Notes: generated by a model not told the origin, from the sequence alone. Positions 46,273 to 57,319 are shown, numbered from the stretch's first letter. The stretch: 64,000 nucleotides of DNA from Accumulibacter sp. (GCA_017302455.1 JAFLDO010000002.1:97749-161748); one strand, 5' to 3'. Program-made: numbers and translations.

Positions 46273-47658
46273 CTACTTGCGGCGAGCGCGGGCAATAGCG
46301 GCCAGGACCTGTTCCGGCGCGGTGCCGCCAATGTGATTGCGGGCCGCCAGCGACCCGTCAACCGTCAGCGCCTTGAAGACGTCCTCGTCGATCAGTGCCG
46401 AGAACTGCCGGAGATCGGCGAGCGCGAGTTCGGACAGGTCGACGCCGAGTGCTTCCGCGTGGCGGACCGCCAGGCCAACCACGGCGTGGGCGTCACGGAA
46501 GGGCAGTCCCCGGTGCGCCAGGTAGTCGGCCAGGTCGGTGGCGGTGGCATATCCCTGGCGCAAGGCGTCGCGCATGTTTTCCGGACGCGTGCTGATGCCG
46601 GCGATCATCTCGGCAAAAATGCGCAGTGTGTCGGTTACCGTGTCCACTGCGTCGAACAGCGGCTCCTTGTCTTCCTGGTTGTCCTTGTTGTAGGCCAGTG
46701 GCTGTCCTTTCATCAGGGTCAGCAAGGCCATCAGGTGTCCGTAGACACGGCCGGTCTTGCCGCGGGCCAACTCCGGTACGTCCGGATTCCGCTTCTGGGG
46801 CATGATCGAACTGCCGGTGCAGAAGCGGTCGGCAATCGTGATGAAGCCGAAGCGCGGGTTCATCCACAAGACGAGTTCTTCCGACAGGCGCGAGAGATGC
46901 ATCATCACCAGGGCACTGGCGCCACAGAACTCGATTGCAAAGTCGCGGTCCGCAACGGCATCGAGCGAGTTCTCGCAAACGCCGTCGAAGCCCAGCAATT
47001 CGGCAACCAGATGGCGGTCAATGGGATAGCTCGTGCCGGCCAGCGCCGCTGCACCGAGCGGCAGGCGGTTGGTGCGGCGGCGACAGTCGACAAAGCGCTC
47101 GGCATCACGTCGCGTCATCTCGAAATAGGCGAGCAGGTGATGGCCGAAGGTCACCGGCTGGGCGACCTGGAGATGGGTGAAGCCGGGTAAGGGGGTGGCA
47201 GCCTCGGCTTCGGCGAGATCAAGTAGCCGCGACTGGAACTGCTTGAGCAGGCTGAGGATGTCATCGATAGCGTCGCGCAGATACAGGCGGATGTCGGTTG
47301 CCACCTGGTCGTTGCGCGAACGGCCGGTATGCAGGCGCTTGCCGGCATCGCCGACGAGCGTTGTCAGGCGTTTCTCGATGTTCAGATGTACGTCCTCGAG
47401 ATCCAGCGACCAGACAAACGTGCCTGTCTCGATCTCCTCGGCGATCTGCGCCATGCCGCGTTCAATGTCGGCGAGGTCGGCCGCGCTGATGATTTCCTGC
47501 CTGGCCAGCATCGTCGCGTGCGCCAGCGATGCGCGTATGTCGTGGCGCCACAGGCGGCGGTCAAAAGCCACCGAGGCGGTATAGCGCTTGACGACTTCCG
47601 ACATGGGCTCGGAAAAGCGACCGGCCCAGGTGTACTGGGGAGAATCCGATGGGTTCAT
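46273..47658 (-). CDS. argH: Argininosuccinate lyase
   Basis: 461-residue enzyme for the last step of arginine synthesis (argininosuccinate to arginine and fumarate). The fumarate lyase signature [12 protein letters not shown] is intact, as are [12 protein letters not shown] and [17 protein letters not shown] chose the start [15 protein letters not shown], normal for betaproteobacteria; an ATG seven codons upstream exists. It precedes the Ser/Thr kinase gene by 28 bp and is divergent from cytochrome c4. Confidence 0.96.
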   Translation of the reverse strand: MNPSDSPQYTWAGRFSEPMSEVVKRYTASVAFDRRLWRHDIRASLAHATMLARQEIISAADLADIERGMAQIAEEIETGTFVWSLDLEDVHLNIEKRLTTLVGDAGKRLHTGRSRNDQVATDIRLYLRDAIDDILSLLKQFQSRLLDLAEAEAATPLPGFTHLQVAQPVTFGHHLLAYFEMTRRDAERFVDCRRRTNRLPLGAAALAGTSYPIDRHLVAELLGFDGVCENSLDAVADRDFAIEFCGASALVMMHLSRLSEELVLWMNPRFGFITIADRFCTGSSIMPQKRNPDVPELARGKTGRVYGHLMALLTLMKGQPLAYNKDNQEDKEPLFDAVDTVTDTLRIFAEMIAGISTRPENMRDALRQGYATATDLADYLAHRGLPFRDAHAVVGLAVRHAEALGVDLSELALADLRQFSALIDEDVFKALTVDGSLAARNHIGGTAPEQVLAAIARARRK

Positions 47659-47802
47659 GGGGGGAGGGTTCCTGGGCAAGGATCAGGCGCGGCCCTGGGC
47701 AGGCGCCGCGCCGAGTGGGCTGGAGTATAAGGCAAAATGCGGCCGGCCGATCCTTGACTCTCGCTTCTTGACACTCATCAAGGCGTGCGGCAAGGGGTTT
47801 CC

Positions 47803-47808
47803 TATAAT
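47803..47808 (+). promoter_or_regulatory. -10 element of the cytochrome c4 gene
   Basis: Perfect TATAAT followed by CGCG, 27 bp before the ATG. The TTGACA at 47768 is 29 bases away and too far to be its -35. Confidence 0.45.
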
Positions 47809-47834
47809 CGCGTCTTCCCTTCGACGAGGTGGTC

Positions 47835-48518
47835 ATGCGGCAACTCGGACGTTCCAGCACGCTGGCTTGTCTACTCTTGGCAACATCCGCCGTTCTGCCG
47901 GCGCGGGCGCTCGACAGCGAGCTCGACAGCGACAAGGCCAGGGAGATCTATGGCCCCTGCGCGGCCTGCCATGGCGAGTTCGGTGCCGGTGGCAAGAAGG
48001 GGGAATACCCGCGCATTGCCGGCCAGTCGGCGAAGTACCTGGAGCAGCAGTTGAAAGCCTTCCAGAATCAGGTTCGCGTCAATTTGCCGATGTATCCGTA
48101 CACGAAGGAGCGCGAGCTGCCGGACGAGGACATGAAGCTGGTTTCCGCCTACCTTGCGCAGATCGTTCTGCCGACCCGTCAGCCCGTTTTCAAGGACAGT
48201 GATGACGCGCTGACGCGGCTGCTGGCGATGGAGAAAGTCATGATCGTGCCGCGGGCCGAGGGTGATGTCGACAATGGACGGGCGGTCTACCAGAAGAATT
48301 GCGCGGCTTGCCATGGCAAGGCCGGCAAGGGGCGTGGCATGTTTCCGATGCTCGTCGGCCAGTACACCAGCTATCTGAAGAAACAGATCGATGCCTATCT
48401 GCGGGCCGATCGTCCGCACGACGAGGAAGGCGCCAGGGACGGGGTGCTGTACACGCTGAAAGGCGGTGACATCCAGGATGCCCTCGCCTACCTGACGGCG
48501 ATTCAGGAAGCCGAGTAG
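47835..48518 (+). CDS. Cytochrome c4 (diheme)
   Basis: 227-residue periplasmic electron carrier with signal peptide (ending LPARALD, about residue 26). Two heme-binding motifs CAACH are at 42-46 and 156-160, and Met ligand candidates follow in each half (NLPMYPYT; GMFPMLVG). Full-length two-domain c4, which passes electrons to terminal oxidases. The ATG is preceded by an in-frame GTG two codons earlier. It is divergent from argH. Confidence 0.92.
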   Translation: MRQLGRSSTLACLLLATSAVLPARALDSELDSDKAREIYGPCAACHGEFGAGGKKGEYPRIAGQSAKYLEQQLKAFQNQVRVNLPMYPYTKERELPDEDMKLVSAYLAQIVLPTRQPVFKDSDDALTRLLAMEKVMIVPRAEGDVDNGRAVYQKNCAACHGKAGKGRGMFPMLVGQYTSYLKKQIDAYLRADRPHDEEGARDGVLYTLKGGDIQDALAYLTAIQEAE

Positions 48519-48842
48519 GGCCCAGCGACGCTGCCCTAGCGGCCAGCCGCTCGCCCGGACGAAGCCGTTCTGCCATTCGTGAGGCCTGGTCCGCCACCGC
48601 GTGCGCGGCAGCGCGCGGAGAAAGGTGCGCTCGTGGAAGACCTCGAAGCCGCTGCCCGGATCAGAAGCGAAGACGTCGGCGCACAATAGCTTGCCACACA
48701 CCAGAGGGCGCCCCGTGTTTCCCGGGAGGCTCAAGCAGGCATGTTAGAATTGCCGCCTTGATGTTGGCGTCAGTGGCGCCGATGCTGCCCGCGTGTGCCG
48801 GCGGCATGGCGAGCCCGTCAGTACGGTTACCGGGATCCTGCC
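48519..48842. other. 324-bp region between cytochrome c4 and hemC
   Basis: No convincing gene on either strand. Minus-strand frames here lack ribosome sites and family features. The only signal is an extended -10, TGTTAGAAT (48742-48750), which would start the hemC transcript near 48757. Confidence 0.5.
48742..48750 (+). promoter_or_regulatory. Extended -10 promoter of hemC
   Basis: TGTTAGAAT followed by TGCCGCC, about 93 bp before the hemC start. No -35 recognised. Confidence 0.5.
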
Positions 48843-49790
48843 TTGAACTCTGCAAACCAAGCCCCGCCGCGCCTGGTCATCGCCTCGCGTGAATCGCGTC
48901 TTGCCATGTGGCAGGCTCAGCACGTCAGCGGTCGCCTTACGGAGTTGTACCCACAGACGGCCGTCGACATCCTCGGCATGACGACGCGGGGCGATCAGAT
49001 CCTCGATCGTCCGCTTGCTGCGATCGGCGGCAAAGGCTTGTTCATCAAGGAACTCGAGGTGGCCATGCAACAGGGCCGCGCTGATCTCGCGGTGCATTCG
49101 ATGAAGGACCTGCCGATGGAGATGCCCGAGGGTTTTGCCTTGGCCGCCATCTCCGTGCGTGAGAATCCGTGCGATGCTTTCGTCTCGAACCGGTTTGGCG
49201 GGCTCGCCGAACTGCCGGCCAATGCCGTGGTCGGTACGTCCAGCCTGCGGCGCGAAGCCATGCTGCGCGCGGGCTATCCGCAACTCGAGATCAGGAGCTT
49301 GCGCGGCAATCTCGATACGCGTCTGCGGAAGCTCGATGCCGGAGACTACGATGCGATCATCCTCGCCGCCGCCGGTCTGATCCGGCTGGGGCTGACCGAC
49401 AGGATCAAGGCCGTGCTGACGCCCGAGCAGTCCCTGCCGGCACCCGGGCAAGGTGTGCTGGGTATCGAGGTCCTCTCGGCGCGCGTCGACCTGTTGACTC
49501 TGGTGGCACCCCTCAACGATGTCGCCACAGCTCACTGCGTGCGTGCCGAGCGTGCTTTCTCGCGTGCTCTCGGCGGCAGCTGCCAGATTCCTCTGGCCGC
49601 GCATGCCGTACTCGACAGCGGTGCCTTGTGGCTGCGCGGCTGGATTGCGACGCCGGACGGCCGCCACAGCCTGAGTGGCGAACTGCGCGGACTGCCGGAA
49701 GACGACGAGTCGATCGGTTGCCGGCTCGCTCAGGCGCTCCATGAACGCGGTGCCGATGCGATTCTTCGGGAACTGGCAACTGGCCAATGA
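48843..49790 (+). CDS. hemC: Porphobilinogen deaminase (hydroxymethylbilane synthase)
   Basis: 315-residue enzyme joining four porphobilinogens into hydroxymethylbilane. The dipyrromethane cofactor is bound by Cys247 in [40 protein letters not shown] and GTSSLRREA are typical. The best start is TTG at 48843 ([10 protein letters not shown] follows); a GTG at 48795 is the alternative. Overlaps hemD by 4 bp. First gene of hemC-hemD-hemX-hemY, whose last two genes are broken here. Confidence 0.95.
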   Translation: MNSANQAPPRLVIASRESRLAMWQAQHVSGRLTELYPQTAVDILGMTTRGDQILDRPLAAIGGKGLFIKELEVAMQQGRADLAVHSMKDLPMEMPEGFALAAISVRENPCDAFVSNRFGGLAELPANAVVGTSSLRREAMLRAGYPQLEIRSLRGNLDTRLRKLDAGDYDAIILAAAGLIRLGLTDRIKAVLTPEQSLPAPGQGVLGIEVLSARVDLLTLVAPLNDVATAHCVRAERAFSRALGGSCQIPLAAHAVLDSGALWLRGWIATPDGRHSLSGELRGLPEDDESIGCRLAQALHERGADAILRELATGQ

Positions 49791-50563
49791 GCGAGTTGCT
49801 GCGCGGCAAGAGAATTGCGGTGACCCGTCCGCGGGCACAAGCGGCGAGGCTGGCCGCCTGGATTACCGAACAGGGGGGCGAGCCGGTACTCTGTCCCCTG
49901 CTGGAGATTGCTCCGGCCGAGGAGCAGGCACCATTGCAGGCGGCGATTGCGCAGCTCGACGTCTACTCACTGGCCGTTTTCATCAGTCCGAACGCAGTGG
50001 CTTTCAGCGTGCCGGTGATACTCGCCGGCCGTCGATGGCCAGAGGCTCTGCAGGCGGTCGCCATCGGTCAGAGTACCGTCGATCTGCTTGCCGCTCATGG
50101 CATCGAGAATACGCTCGCTCCGCGCGAGCGTTTCGATTCCGAAGCCGTGCTCGAACTTCCGGAATTGCAGGCGCAGCGCGTGGCAGGCAAGCGGGCGCTG
50201 CTCTTGCGCGGCAACGGTGGGCGCGAACTGCTGGCCGATACGCTGCGTGCGCGAGGTGCCGACGTGGATCTCGTCTCCTGTTACCGGCGTTCGGCGCCAG
50301 CCGACGCGGGGCCGCTGCAGGCGCTGTTGCACGCCGACGAGCTTGATGCGCTGACGGTTTCATCAAGCGAGGGGCTGCGCAATCTGGTCGATTTGCTGGA
50401 TGGCCCGGCGCGCGCACGCCTGCGTCAGACGCCGCTGTTCGTACCCCATCAACGAATCGCCGAGGTGGCAGCAGGGCTCGGCCTGCAGGGTGTGATCCTC
50501 ACCGGGCCAGCCGACGCCGGGATCCTTGCAGCCTTGATCGCGTATCGTTGGCGGCAACCATGA
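49787..50563 (+). CDS. hemD: Uroporphyrinogen-III synthase
   Basis: 258-residue enzyme that closes and inverts hydroxymethylbilane to uroporphyrinogen III. The family is poorly conserved, but [33 protein letters not shown]-like [26 protein letters not shown] and a final [11 protein letters not shown] fit. Full length, no disruption. The start ATG overlaps hemC (ATGA) and the stop overlaps the ATG of the hemX remnant (ATGA), so the old operon joints survive. Confidence 0.92.
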   Translation: MSELLRGKRIAVTRPRAQAARLAAWITEQGGEPVLCPLLEIAPAEEQAPLQAAIAQLDVYSLAVFISPNAVAFSVPVILAGRRWPEALQAVAIGQSTVDLLAAHGIENTLAPRERFDSEAVLELPELQAQRVAGKRALLLRGNGGRELLADTLRARGADVDLVSCYRRSAPADAGPLQALLHADELDALTVSSSEGLRNLVDLLDGPARARLRQTPLFVPHQRIAEVAAGLGLQGVILTGPADAGILAALIAYRWRQP

Positions 50564-50957
50564 AGGAAAACCGCGGGCCGGCTACGGTTGGCGCAACCCC
50601 TGGCTACTGCTCGCAATGCTCGCCCTCGGGCTGGCCGGCTGGCAGTGGCTGGAGACGCGAGCCAAGCTTGCCGATACCTAGCAGGAGTGGGCTCGTCGTC
50701 TGGCCGAAAGCGACTCTGCGAACGCCGAAAGCCGTGCTTTGGCCAGGCAGGCGCAGGAATAATTGGCCGTTGTTCAGGGCAGACTCGGTGCCTTCGCGGC
50801 GATACTCGCCGAATCGCAGAGTCAGCGGGCGATGATCGAGCAGTTGTACCAGGATCTGGCACGCCACCGGGATGCCGAGATCAGTATTGAGCTCCCGACT
50901 CTCAACGAGAGCCTGGCGGCGATCGGGACCTTCAGGCTGGGCAGGGACGGCAGGTGA
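50560..50957 (+). pseudogene. hemX: hemX remnant (frameshift, two nonsense codons, internal deletion)
   Basis: The position and residues show a former HemX, normally about 350-380 residues. ATG 50560 overlaps the hemD stop. Within about 20 bases the frame shifts; from 50580 the reading is GYGWRNPWLLLAMLALGLAGWQWLE, the HemX membrane helix, then KLADT. An in-frame TAG follows at 50679-50681 and TAA at 50760-50762, both where relatives would have Gln (CAG, CAA). The coiled-coil piece LAESQSQRAMIEQLYQDLARHRDAE is still readable, then joins at once to what looks like the C-terminal end and TGA 50955-50957. About 220 residues of the central domain are missing. No functional protein is expected. 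Confidence 0.85.
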
Positions 50958-51870
50958 CAAAGCTGTCGTGGCTGCTGGCGCTGTTTGCGCTGGCGGTCGG
51001 TATCGCTCTGGCGGCACGCTTCAACGAGGGTTATCTGCTTCGTGTCCTGCTGCCGTATCGCGCCGAGGTGTCGCTCAATCTGGCGATTTTCCTCGTCGTC
51101 AGCATCTTCGTAGTGGTGTACGGTTTGCTGCGCGCGATCGGGCTGGCTCTCGCGTTGCCGAATCGCGTGCAGGCGTTTCGTGAACGTCGTCGGCGGGTGA
51201 AGGCGGCGATTGCCTTCGACGACGCCGTGCGCCTGCTTTTCGAAGGGCGTTTCGGGCGGGCTCTGAAGAAGGCCGGCGAAGCGCATGCTGCCGCTCACTC
51301 GCCCGGCCTGGCGGCGCTGCTGGCTGCCCGCGCAGCACCGCTGTTGCGCGAACCGGATACGGAGAAGGCCTGGCTCGAGCGGGTCAGGCGAGACGATCCG
51401 CGGCTGGAGTCGGCCCAATGGATGCTCGAAGCCGAGATGTTCCTCGACACTGGTGACTTCGAGGCCGCGCTGATCACCCTTCAAGGTCTGCAGCGTCTCA
51501 CCGGGCGGCACATTGCGGCGTTGCGGCTGGAACTGCGGGCGCAGGAGGGATGCGCCAACTGGCCGCTCGCTGGGATTCGGAGCTGGTGCAGCTTTGTGGT
51601 CAGATGGGGGGCGATGATCCGACCGCTGCTAACGCACGGGCCGAGAAATGGCTGCCCGAGCATCCTGGGGACGCACAATTGTTGCTGGCACCGGGCCGTC
51701 TCTGTCGGTCGCAGCGGCTGTGGGGAAAGGCCGAGAACTATCTTGAGGCCTCCCTCGCGCTGGCCGATCAGCACCCGGTTCGGCTCGAACTGGCGCGTCT
51801 TTTCGAGCAGACCGACCGTTCGGATGAAGCCGTTCGGCACTACCGGGCAGCGGCCGAACAACTCGCCTGA
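50954..51870 (+). pseudogene. hemY: hemY remnant (internal deletion and frameshift)
   Basis: Former HemY, a membrane protein with TPR repeats, usually about 390-420 residues. The GTG start overlaps the hemX stop (GTGA). About 200 N-terminal residues are intact: two membrane helices, then AFDDAVRLLFEGRFGRALKKAGEAH. Near 51550-51565 the frame breaks after LRLELRAQEG. The C-terminal part continues in another frame from about 51550 (LAARWDSELVQLCG, AEKWLPEHPGDAQLLLAPGRLC, WGKAENYLEASLAL) to the stop at 51870. Roughly 80-110 codons between them are absent. In the original frame translation would run to 51937 with an unrelated tail. Confidence 0.85.
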
Positions 51871-51903
51871 GCCACCGGTCGTCGCCGTCCTGTCTCGCCG
51901 GGC

Positions 51904-52821
51904 TCACGCCCAGTCGCGTGGCGGCAGCAACTCGTAGAGTGCAGCTTCGGGCGTGCCGGCTTCGGGCTGCCAGTCGTATCGCCACTTCACGACCGGCGGC
52001 AGCGACATCAGGATCGACTCGGTTCGCCCGCCCGACTGCAGGCCGAAAAGCGTGCCGCGATCCCAGACGAGATTGAACTCCACGTAGCGGCCGCGCCGGT
52101 AAGCCTGGAAATCGCGTTCGCGTTCGCCGTACGGCAGCCGCTTTCGCTTCTCGACGATCGGCAGATAGGCTGCCGCAAACGCGTCACCGACGGCCCGCGT
52201 CAGGCCGAAGCAGCGTTCGAAGCCACCCTCGTTCAGGTCGTCGAAGAAAACGCCGCCGACGCCGCGCGGCTCATTGCGATGTTTGAGGAAGAAGTACTCG
52301 TCGCACCACTTCTTGTAGCGCGCGTAGGTGTCGCCGCCGAAGGGCAACAGCGCCTGCCTGCAGGTGGCGTGGAAATGACGGACATCTTCGACGAAGGGGT
52401 AGTAGGGAGTCAGATCCATGCCGCCACCAAACCACCAGGCGGGTTCGTGGTCAGTCTTCGTCGCCACCAGGGCGCGAACGTTCATGTGCGCCGTCGGGCA
52501 GTACGGGTTTTCCGGGTGCAGCACCAGCGAAACGCCCATCGCTTCGAAGGCGCAACCGGCCAGTTCGGGGCGTTTGGCGGTTGCCGAGGCCGGTAGGGCG
52601 GCGCCGAGGACGTGCGAGAAGGCGACGCCGCCGCGCTCGAAGACGCGACCACCCTCGATGACGCAGGTGCAGCCGCGGCCGGCCAGCGCCTGGTCGGCTT
52701 CCTTGCTCCACGGGTCGACGCGAAACCTGCCACCGTCCGCACCCTCGACGGTCTCGGCGGCCGCGACGAGGCGCGTCTGCAAACCGGTAAAGTAGTCGCG
52801 GAGTGGCGCCGGGTCGATCAT
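51904..52821 (-). CDS. hemF: Coproporphyrinogen-III oxidase, aerobic
   Basis: 305-residue oxygen-dependent HemF, converting coproporphyrinogen III to protoporphyrinogen [51 protein letters not shown] and the C-terminal [14 protein letters not shown] are hallmarks. The start [11 protein letters not shown] was chosen; the longer frame has no family match. It follows purD (76 bp) and converges on the hemY remnant, so an intact heme gene lies right beside the broken ones. Confidence 0.96.
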   Translation of the reverse strand: MIDPAPLRDYFTGLQTRLVAAAETVEGADGGRFRVDPWSKEADQALAGRGCTCVIEGGRVFERGGVAFSHVLGAALPASATAKRPELAGCAFEAMGVSLVLHPENPYCPTAHMNVRALVATKTDHEPAWWFGGGMDLTPYYPFVEDVRHFHATCRQALLPFGGDTYARYKKWCDEYFFLKHRNEPRGVGGVFFDDLNEGGFERCFGLTRAVGDAFAAAYLPIVEKRKRLPYGERERDFQAYRRGRYVEFNLVWDRGTLFGLQSGGRTESILMSLPPVVKWRYDWQPEAGTPEAALYELLPPRDWA

Positions 52822-52897
52822 CTTCGCCACGACTGCACGCGAATGGCGTGGCAAGACGTGCCGCGGCGGCAACCCGCACGCCTGGCTTGTCCTGCCC

Positions 52898-54178
52898 TCA
52901 TCGGCTGAGAGCCCGATGGCCGATGTCGTGGCGATACTGCATGCCGTCGAAATGGATGCCGACGATCGTGTCGTAGGCGAGCTTCTGGGCCTGCTTGATG
53001 TTGTCGCCAAGCGTCGTGACGCACAGCACGCGGCCACCGGAGGTAAGGACCAGGCCATCCGTGTCGGTCGTGCCGGCATGGAAGACATGGCTGTCGTCGC
53101 TACCTTTCGGCAGGCCGGTGATTCTGTCGCCCGTGCGCGGCTTGCCGGGGTAGTTGGCCGCGGCGAGGACGACGCCCAGCGCCACTCGGCGATCCCAGCT
53201 TGCTTCCACCTCGTTGAGCCGGCCGGCGACGGCGTGCTCCAGCAGGGTCAGGAGATCGGACTTCAGGCGCATCATTATCGGCTGTGTTTCCGGGTCGCCG
53301 AGGCGGCAGTTGAACTCGACCGTCCTGACCGCCCCGTCCTTGCTGATCATCAGTCCGGCATAGAGAAAGCCGGTATAGGGGATCCCGTCGGCGGCCATGC
53401 CTCTGACCGTCGGCAGGATGATTTCGCGCATGGTTCTCGCATGTACCTCGGGGGTAACCACGGGTGCCGGCGAGTACGCTCCCATGCCGCCAGTGTTGGG
53501 CCCGGTATCGCCGTCGCCGATGCGCTTGTGATCCTGGCTCGAGGCGAGCGGGAGGACATTCTTGCCGTCGACCATGACGATGAAACTGGCTTCCTCGCCT
53601 TCGAGGTATTCCTCGATGACGACACGCGCGACGGTCGTTCCGCCCGGTCCGGCGACACATTTTTCCGGGAGCATGGTGTCAATGGCTGCATGCGCCTCTT
53701 TGAGGCTCATGGCCACGACCACCCCCTTGCCGGCGGCCAGGCCATCGGCCTTGATGACGATCGGTGCGCCATGCCGGTCAATGTAAGCGTGCGCCGAGGC
53801 TCGCTCGGCGAAGGTGGCAAAGCGTGCTGTCGGGATGTTGTGCCGGGCCATGAAGCGCTTGGCGAAGTCCTTTGAGCTTTCGAGTTGCGCGGCCTCCTTG
53901 GTTGGGCCGAAAATCCTGAGGCCGCGGGCGCGGAAGAGGTTGACGATGCCGTCGGCAAGGGGCGCCTCGGGTCCCACCACAGTCAGCAGCACGTGTTCCT
54001 GCTCGGCAAAGTCGGCAAGCGCGCGGGGATCGGTGATGTTGACGTTCTCGAGTTCACGTTCCCGGGCTGTGCCGGCGTTACCGGGTGCGACGAAGATTCT
54101 CTGCAGGCCTGGGGTTTTCGCGAGGCGCCAGGCAAGTGCGTGTTCGCGACCTCCGGAGCCAATCACCAGTAACTTCAT
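52898..54178 (-). CDS. purD: Phosphoribosylamine-glycine ligase
   Basis: 426-residue ATP-grasp enzyme of purine synthesis (GAR synthetase). The start [19 protein letters not shown], the [12 protein letters not shown] segment, [13 protein letters not shown] and the metal-binding [12 protein letters not shown] are diagnostic. Full length. Lies downstream of purH on the same strand with 101 bp between, which contains a small hairpin (54244-54259). Confidence 0.96.
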   Translation of the reverse strand: MKLLVIGSGGREHALAWRLAKTPGLQRIFVAPGNAGTARERELENVNITDPRALADFAEQEHVLLTVVGPEAPLADGIVNLFRARGLRIFGPTKEAAQLESSKDFAKRFMARHNIPTARFATFAERASAHAYIDRHGAPIVIKADGLAAGKGVVVAMSLKEAHAAIDTMLPEKCVAGPGGTTVARVVIEEYLEGEEASFIVMVDGKNVLPLASSQDHKRIGDGDTGPNTGGMGAYSPAPVVTPEVHARTMREIILPTVRGMAADGIPYTGFLYAGLMISKDGAVRTVEFNCRLGDPETQPIMMRLKSDLLTLLEHAVAGRLNEVEASWDRRVALGVVLAAANYPGKPRTGDRITGLPKGSDDSHVFHAGTTDTDGLVLTSGGRVLCVTTLGDNIKQAQKLAYDTIVGIHFDGMQYRHDIGHRALSR

Positions 54179-54279
54179 TCTGCTTCCCTTACCACCAGAT
54201 CATCGTTGGAGTGAGCGCCGCATTCCGCTACCGGCGGCACAATGCCCGGTATATCGGGCGCCGTCGCTCATTGACCGGA

Positions 54280-55845
54280 TCAATGCCGAAAGTGTCGCGC
54301 ACCCGTAAACACCATCGCCAGGCCGTGCTCGTCGGCGGCGCTGATGACCTCCTCGTCGCGCAGCGAGCCGCCGGGCTGAATGACGGCCTTGGCGCCTGCC
54401 GCGGCGACCACGTCCAGCCCGTCGCGGAAGGGGAAGAAGGCGTCGGAAGCGACGCAGGAGCCCGTCAGGTCGAGGCCGGCGCTCTGGGCTTTGCTGGCGG
54501 CAATGCGGGTGGAGTCCACACGGCTCATCTGGCCGGCGCCGACGCCGAGAGTCATGCCGCGGCCGCAGAAAACGATGGCATTGGACTTGACGAACTTGGC
54601 GACACGATAGGCGAAGAGCAGGTCGGCCACCTGCTCTTGGCTCGGCGCCACTTTGCTCACCACCCTGAGGTCGGCAGCCTGAACGTTGAAGCGGTCGGGT
54701 GTCTGCACCAGCAGTCCGCCACCGACGCGCTTCATTTCGAAAGCGTGATGTATCCTGGCCAGCGGCAGTTCAAGGACGCGCAGGTTCTGCTTGACCGCCA
54801 GCATTTCCCGGGCCGCGTCGGTGAAAGCGGGAGCCAGCAAGACTTCGACGAAATGCTTGCGGGTATTCATCGCCGCGACGACATCGCCATCGACCGTACC
54901 ATTGAACGCGATGATGCCGCCAAAGGCTGATGTCGAGTCGGTCTGGAAGGCTTTTTCATAAGCCGAGAGCAGATTGATGTCGATTGCCACGCCGCAAGGA
55001 TTGGCGTGCTTGATGATGACGCAGGCCGGCGTGGCGAAGGTCTTCACGCATTCCCAGGCGGCGTCGGCGTCGGCGATGTTGTTGTAGGAGAGTTCCTTGC
55101 CCTGTAGCTGCCGGTAGTGGGCGATCGAACCCGTGGTTGGCACGGGGTCGCGATAGAAGGCTGCCTGCTGGTGCGGATTCTCGCCGTAGCGGAGCGCCTC
55201 GACGCGATCGAAGGCCAGTTGCAGGTGTTCGGGGAACGGCTGCGGCTGGCTGGCTTCGTCGAGTGCAGTGAGCCAGTTGGCGATTGCCGAGTCGTAGCGC
55301 GCGGTGTGCACAAACGCCTTCTTGGCGAGTGCGAAGCGCGTGTTCAGACTCAGGGTACCAGCGTTGGTGGCCATTTCCGCGAGCAGTGCAGGGTAGTCGG
55401 CAGGATCGGTCACGACGGCCACACCGGCATAGTTCTTCGCCGACGAACGGACCATCGCCGGACCACCGATGTCGATGTTCTCGATCGCCTCGGCCAGTGT
55501 GACGTCGGCCTTGGCAACGGTTTCGCGAAAGGGGTAGAGATTGACGCACACCAGATCGATCGTCGGGATGCCGTGGGCGGCGATCGTCGCCAGGTGTTCG
55601 GGCAGATCGCGGCGCGCCAGGATACCGGCGTGCACCTTCGGGTGCAGGGTCTTGACGCGGCCGTCAAGCATTTCCGGGAAACCCGTGTAGTCACCGACTT
55701 CGGTAACCGGCAGGCCGCCGTCGCGCAACAACTTGGCGGTGCCGCCAGTGGACAGCAGCGTGACTCCGTGGGCGACGAGGCCGCGTGCGAATTCGAGGGC
55801 ACCACTCTTGTCGGAGAGGCTTAACAGGGCTTGACGGATTTTCAT
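54280..55845 (-). CDS. purH: Bifunctional AICAR formyltransferase/IMP cyclohydrolase
   Basis: 521-residue enzyme for the last two steps of IMP synthesis. The N-terminal cyclohydrolase domain has [32 protein letters not shown] and [15 protein letters not shown]. The C-terminal formyltransferase domain has [25 protein letters not shown] and [12 protein letters not shown]. Follows fis with 45 bp between in the run dusB-fis-purH-purD. Confidence 0.97.
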   Translation of the reverse strand: MKIRQALLSLSDKSGALEFARGLVAHGVTLLSTGGTAKLLRDGGLPVTEVGDYTGFPEMLDGRVKTLHPKVHAGILARRDLPEHLATIAAHGIPTIDLVCVNLYPFRETVAKADVTLAEAIENIDIGGPAMVRSSAKNYAGVAVVTDPADYPALLAEMATNAGTLSLNTRFALAKKAFVHTARYDSAIANWLTALDEASQPQPFPEHLQLAFDRVEALRYGENPHQQAAFYRDPVPTTGSIAHYRQLQGKELSYNNIADADAAWECVKTFATPACVIIKHANPCGVAIDINLLSAYEKAFQTDSTSAFGGIIAFNGTVDGDVVAAMNTRKHFVEVLLAPAFTDAAREMLAVKQNLRVLELPLARIHHAFEMKRVGGGLLVQTPDRFNVQAADLRVVSKVAPSQEQVADLLFAYRVAKFVKSNAIVFCGRGMTLGVGAGQMSRVDSTRIAASKAQSAGLDLTGSCVASDAFFPFRDGLDVVAAAGAKAVIQPGGSLRDEEVISAADEHGLAMVFTGARHFRH

Positions 55846-55890
55846 GGCAGGCAGGCGAGTGGGTGGCGGGGGTTGTGGCAGTGAGTGGGT

Positions 55891-56136
55891 TCAGGCAATG
55901 AGTTTGTGATCGATCAGTTTCTTGCGCAGCGTGTTGCGATTGATGCCGAGGATCTCGGCGGCAAGCGTCTGGTTGCCACGTGCCTGCTTGAGGACGACCT
56001 CGAGCATGGGGCGCTCGACCATCTTGATCACCATTTCATAAACGGCTGCCGGCTTTTCGCCGTCGAGCGTCTCGAAGTAGCTTTCGAGCGCCTTGCCGAC
56101 GCAAACCGCGACATGTTCGTCGTTATTCTGTTTCAT
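55891..56136 (-). CDS. fis: Fis family DNA-binding protein
   Basis: 81-residue nucleoid and regulatory protein. The C-terminal helix-turn-helix GNQTLAAEILGINRNTLRKKL is typical of Fis and NtrC ends, with the four-helix dimer core before it. Betaproteobacterial Fis is shorter than the 98-residue E. coli protein, lacking much of the N-terminal arm, as here. The ATG overlaps the dusB stop by 4 bp, the widely conserved dusB-fis unit. Confidence 0.95.
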   Translation of the reverse strand: MKQNNDEHVAVCVGKALESYFETLDGEKPAAVYEMVIKMVERPMLEVVLKQARGNQTLAAEILGINRNTLRKKLIDHKLIA

Positions 56137-57185
56137 GCGGCGAGTTCCTCAAAGCTGTCATCGCCAGATGCCGCCGCTTCGGCAGCGGCGGCCAGGTAAG
56201 GGAGGTGCTCGTGGTCTTCGGCGAGCGCGCTGAAGAAATCATCGACCGCCTGCCGCTGCAGGTCGACGGTGGGCAATTTGTTCATCATGTGGCGGAAAGC
56301 GGCCGACCCGAGCAAGCCCTTGGTGTACCAGGAAATATGCTTGCGCGCGACGCGCACTCCCGTCTCGATCCCGTAGAAGACGTACAGATCTTCAAGGTGT
56401 CCGAGCAGAATCTCGCGGATTTCGCCGACCCGCGGCGGCATCAGATGGGTACCGCTTTCCAGGAAGTGCTCGATCTCACGGAACAGCCAGGGACGCCCCT
56501 GCGCGGCGCGACCGATCATCACCGCGTCCGCACCGGTGAGGTCGAGCACGAATTGGGCCTTTTCCGGCGAGCCGATATCGCCGTTGGCGATGACCGGAAT
56601 GCGGGCGACGGCCTTGACCTCGCGAATCGTTTCATACTCAGCAGCGCCGCTGTAGCCGCACGCGCGCGTGCGGCCATGCATCGCCAGGGCCCGGATTCCC
56701 GACTGCTCGGCGATCTGCAGGATGCGCAACGCATTGCGATTGGTCTTGTCCCAACCCGTCCGGATCTTCAGCGTCACCGGCGTGTCGGGTACGGCCGTGA
56801 CCACCGCTTCGAGGATTCGGGCAACCAGCGACTCGTCCCGGAGCAGGGCGGAACCGGCCATCACGTTGCAGATCTTCTTCGCCGGGCAGCCCATGTTGAT
56901 GTCAATGATCTGCGCCCCGCGGTCGACGTTGTAGCGTGCGGCATCCGCCATCATCGCCGGGCTGGCGCCGGCGATCTGTACCGAGACCGGGGCCACCTCG
57001 CCATCATGCCTGGCTCGGCGCTGCGTCTTCGCGCTGCCATAGAGCAGCGAGTTCGACGTCACCATCTCGGAAACCGCCAGGCCGGCGCCCATCTTCTTGC
57101 ACAGTTGCCGGAAAGGACGATCGGTCACACCCGCCATTGGTGCGACAAACAGGTTGTTGCGAAGCGAGAAACCGAGAAATTCCAT
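56133..57185 (-). CDS. dusB: tRNA-dihydrouridine synthase B
   Basis: 350-residue FMN enzyme that reduces uridine in the tRNA D-loop. Features include APMAGVTDRPFRQLCKKMGAG, the catalytic Cys in DINMGCPAKKIC, and the FMN-binding VIANGDIGSPEKAQ and AVMIGRAAQGRPW. The start MEFLGFSLRNN was chosen over an ATG eight codons upstream. It overlaps fis; the C-terminal tail is rich in Ala/Glu. Confidence 0.95.
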   Translation of the reverse strand: MEFLGFSLRNNLFVAPMAGVTDRPFRQLCKKMGAGLAVSEMVTSNSLLYGSAKTQRRARHDGEVAPVSVQIAGASPAMMADAARYNVDRGAQIIDINMGCPAKKICNVMAGSALLRDESLVARILEAVVTAVPDTPVTLKIRTGWDKTNRNALRILQIAEQSGIRALAMHGRTRACGYSGAAEYETIREVKAVARIPVIANGDIGSPEKAQFVLDLTGADAVMIGRAAQGRPWLFREIEHFLESGTHLMPPRVGEIREILLGHLEDLYVFYGIETGVRVARKHISWYTKGLLGSAAFRHMMNKLPTVDLQRQAVDDFFSALAEDHEHLPYLAAAAEAAASGDDSFEELAA

Positions 57186-57319
57186 GGCGTGCGGTGCCGG
57201 AGGGTGCAAGGCAAGAGGCGGATTCTACCGCGATTGGTACGCGAAAAACAGCCAGTACCGACCTGCCGGCAGTGCCCCGCCTGGCGGCGACAATGGCGGT
57301 CCGGAGGACAGGCGCCTAT

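Noticed and set aside
47768..47773. Perfect TTGACA as the -35 of the cytochrome c4 promoter
   Set aside because: It is 29 bases from the TATAAT box, far beyond the 15-19 base range; it may be chance.
48519..48842. Possible gene or gene remnant between cytochrome c4 and hemC
   Set aside because: Frames on both strands are short or overlap known genes, lack ribosome sites and show no family features.
50679..50762. In-frame TAG and TAA in hemX read as glutamine by a changed genetic code
   Set aside because: Other genes in the window end normally in TAG or TAA (ispB, zapD and the porin with TAG, the GNAT gene with TAA), and hemX also has a frameshift and a deletion.
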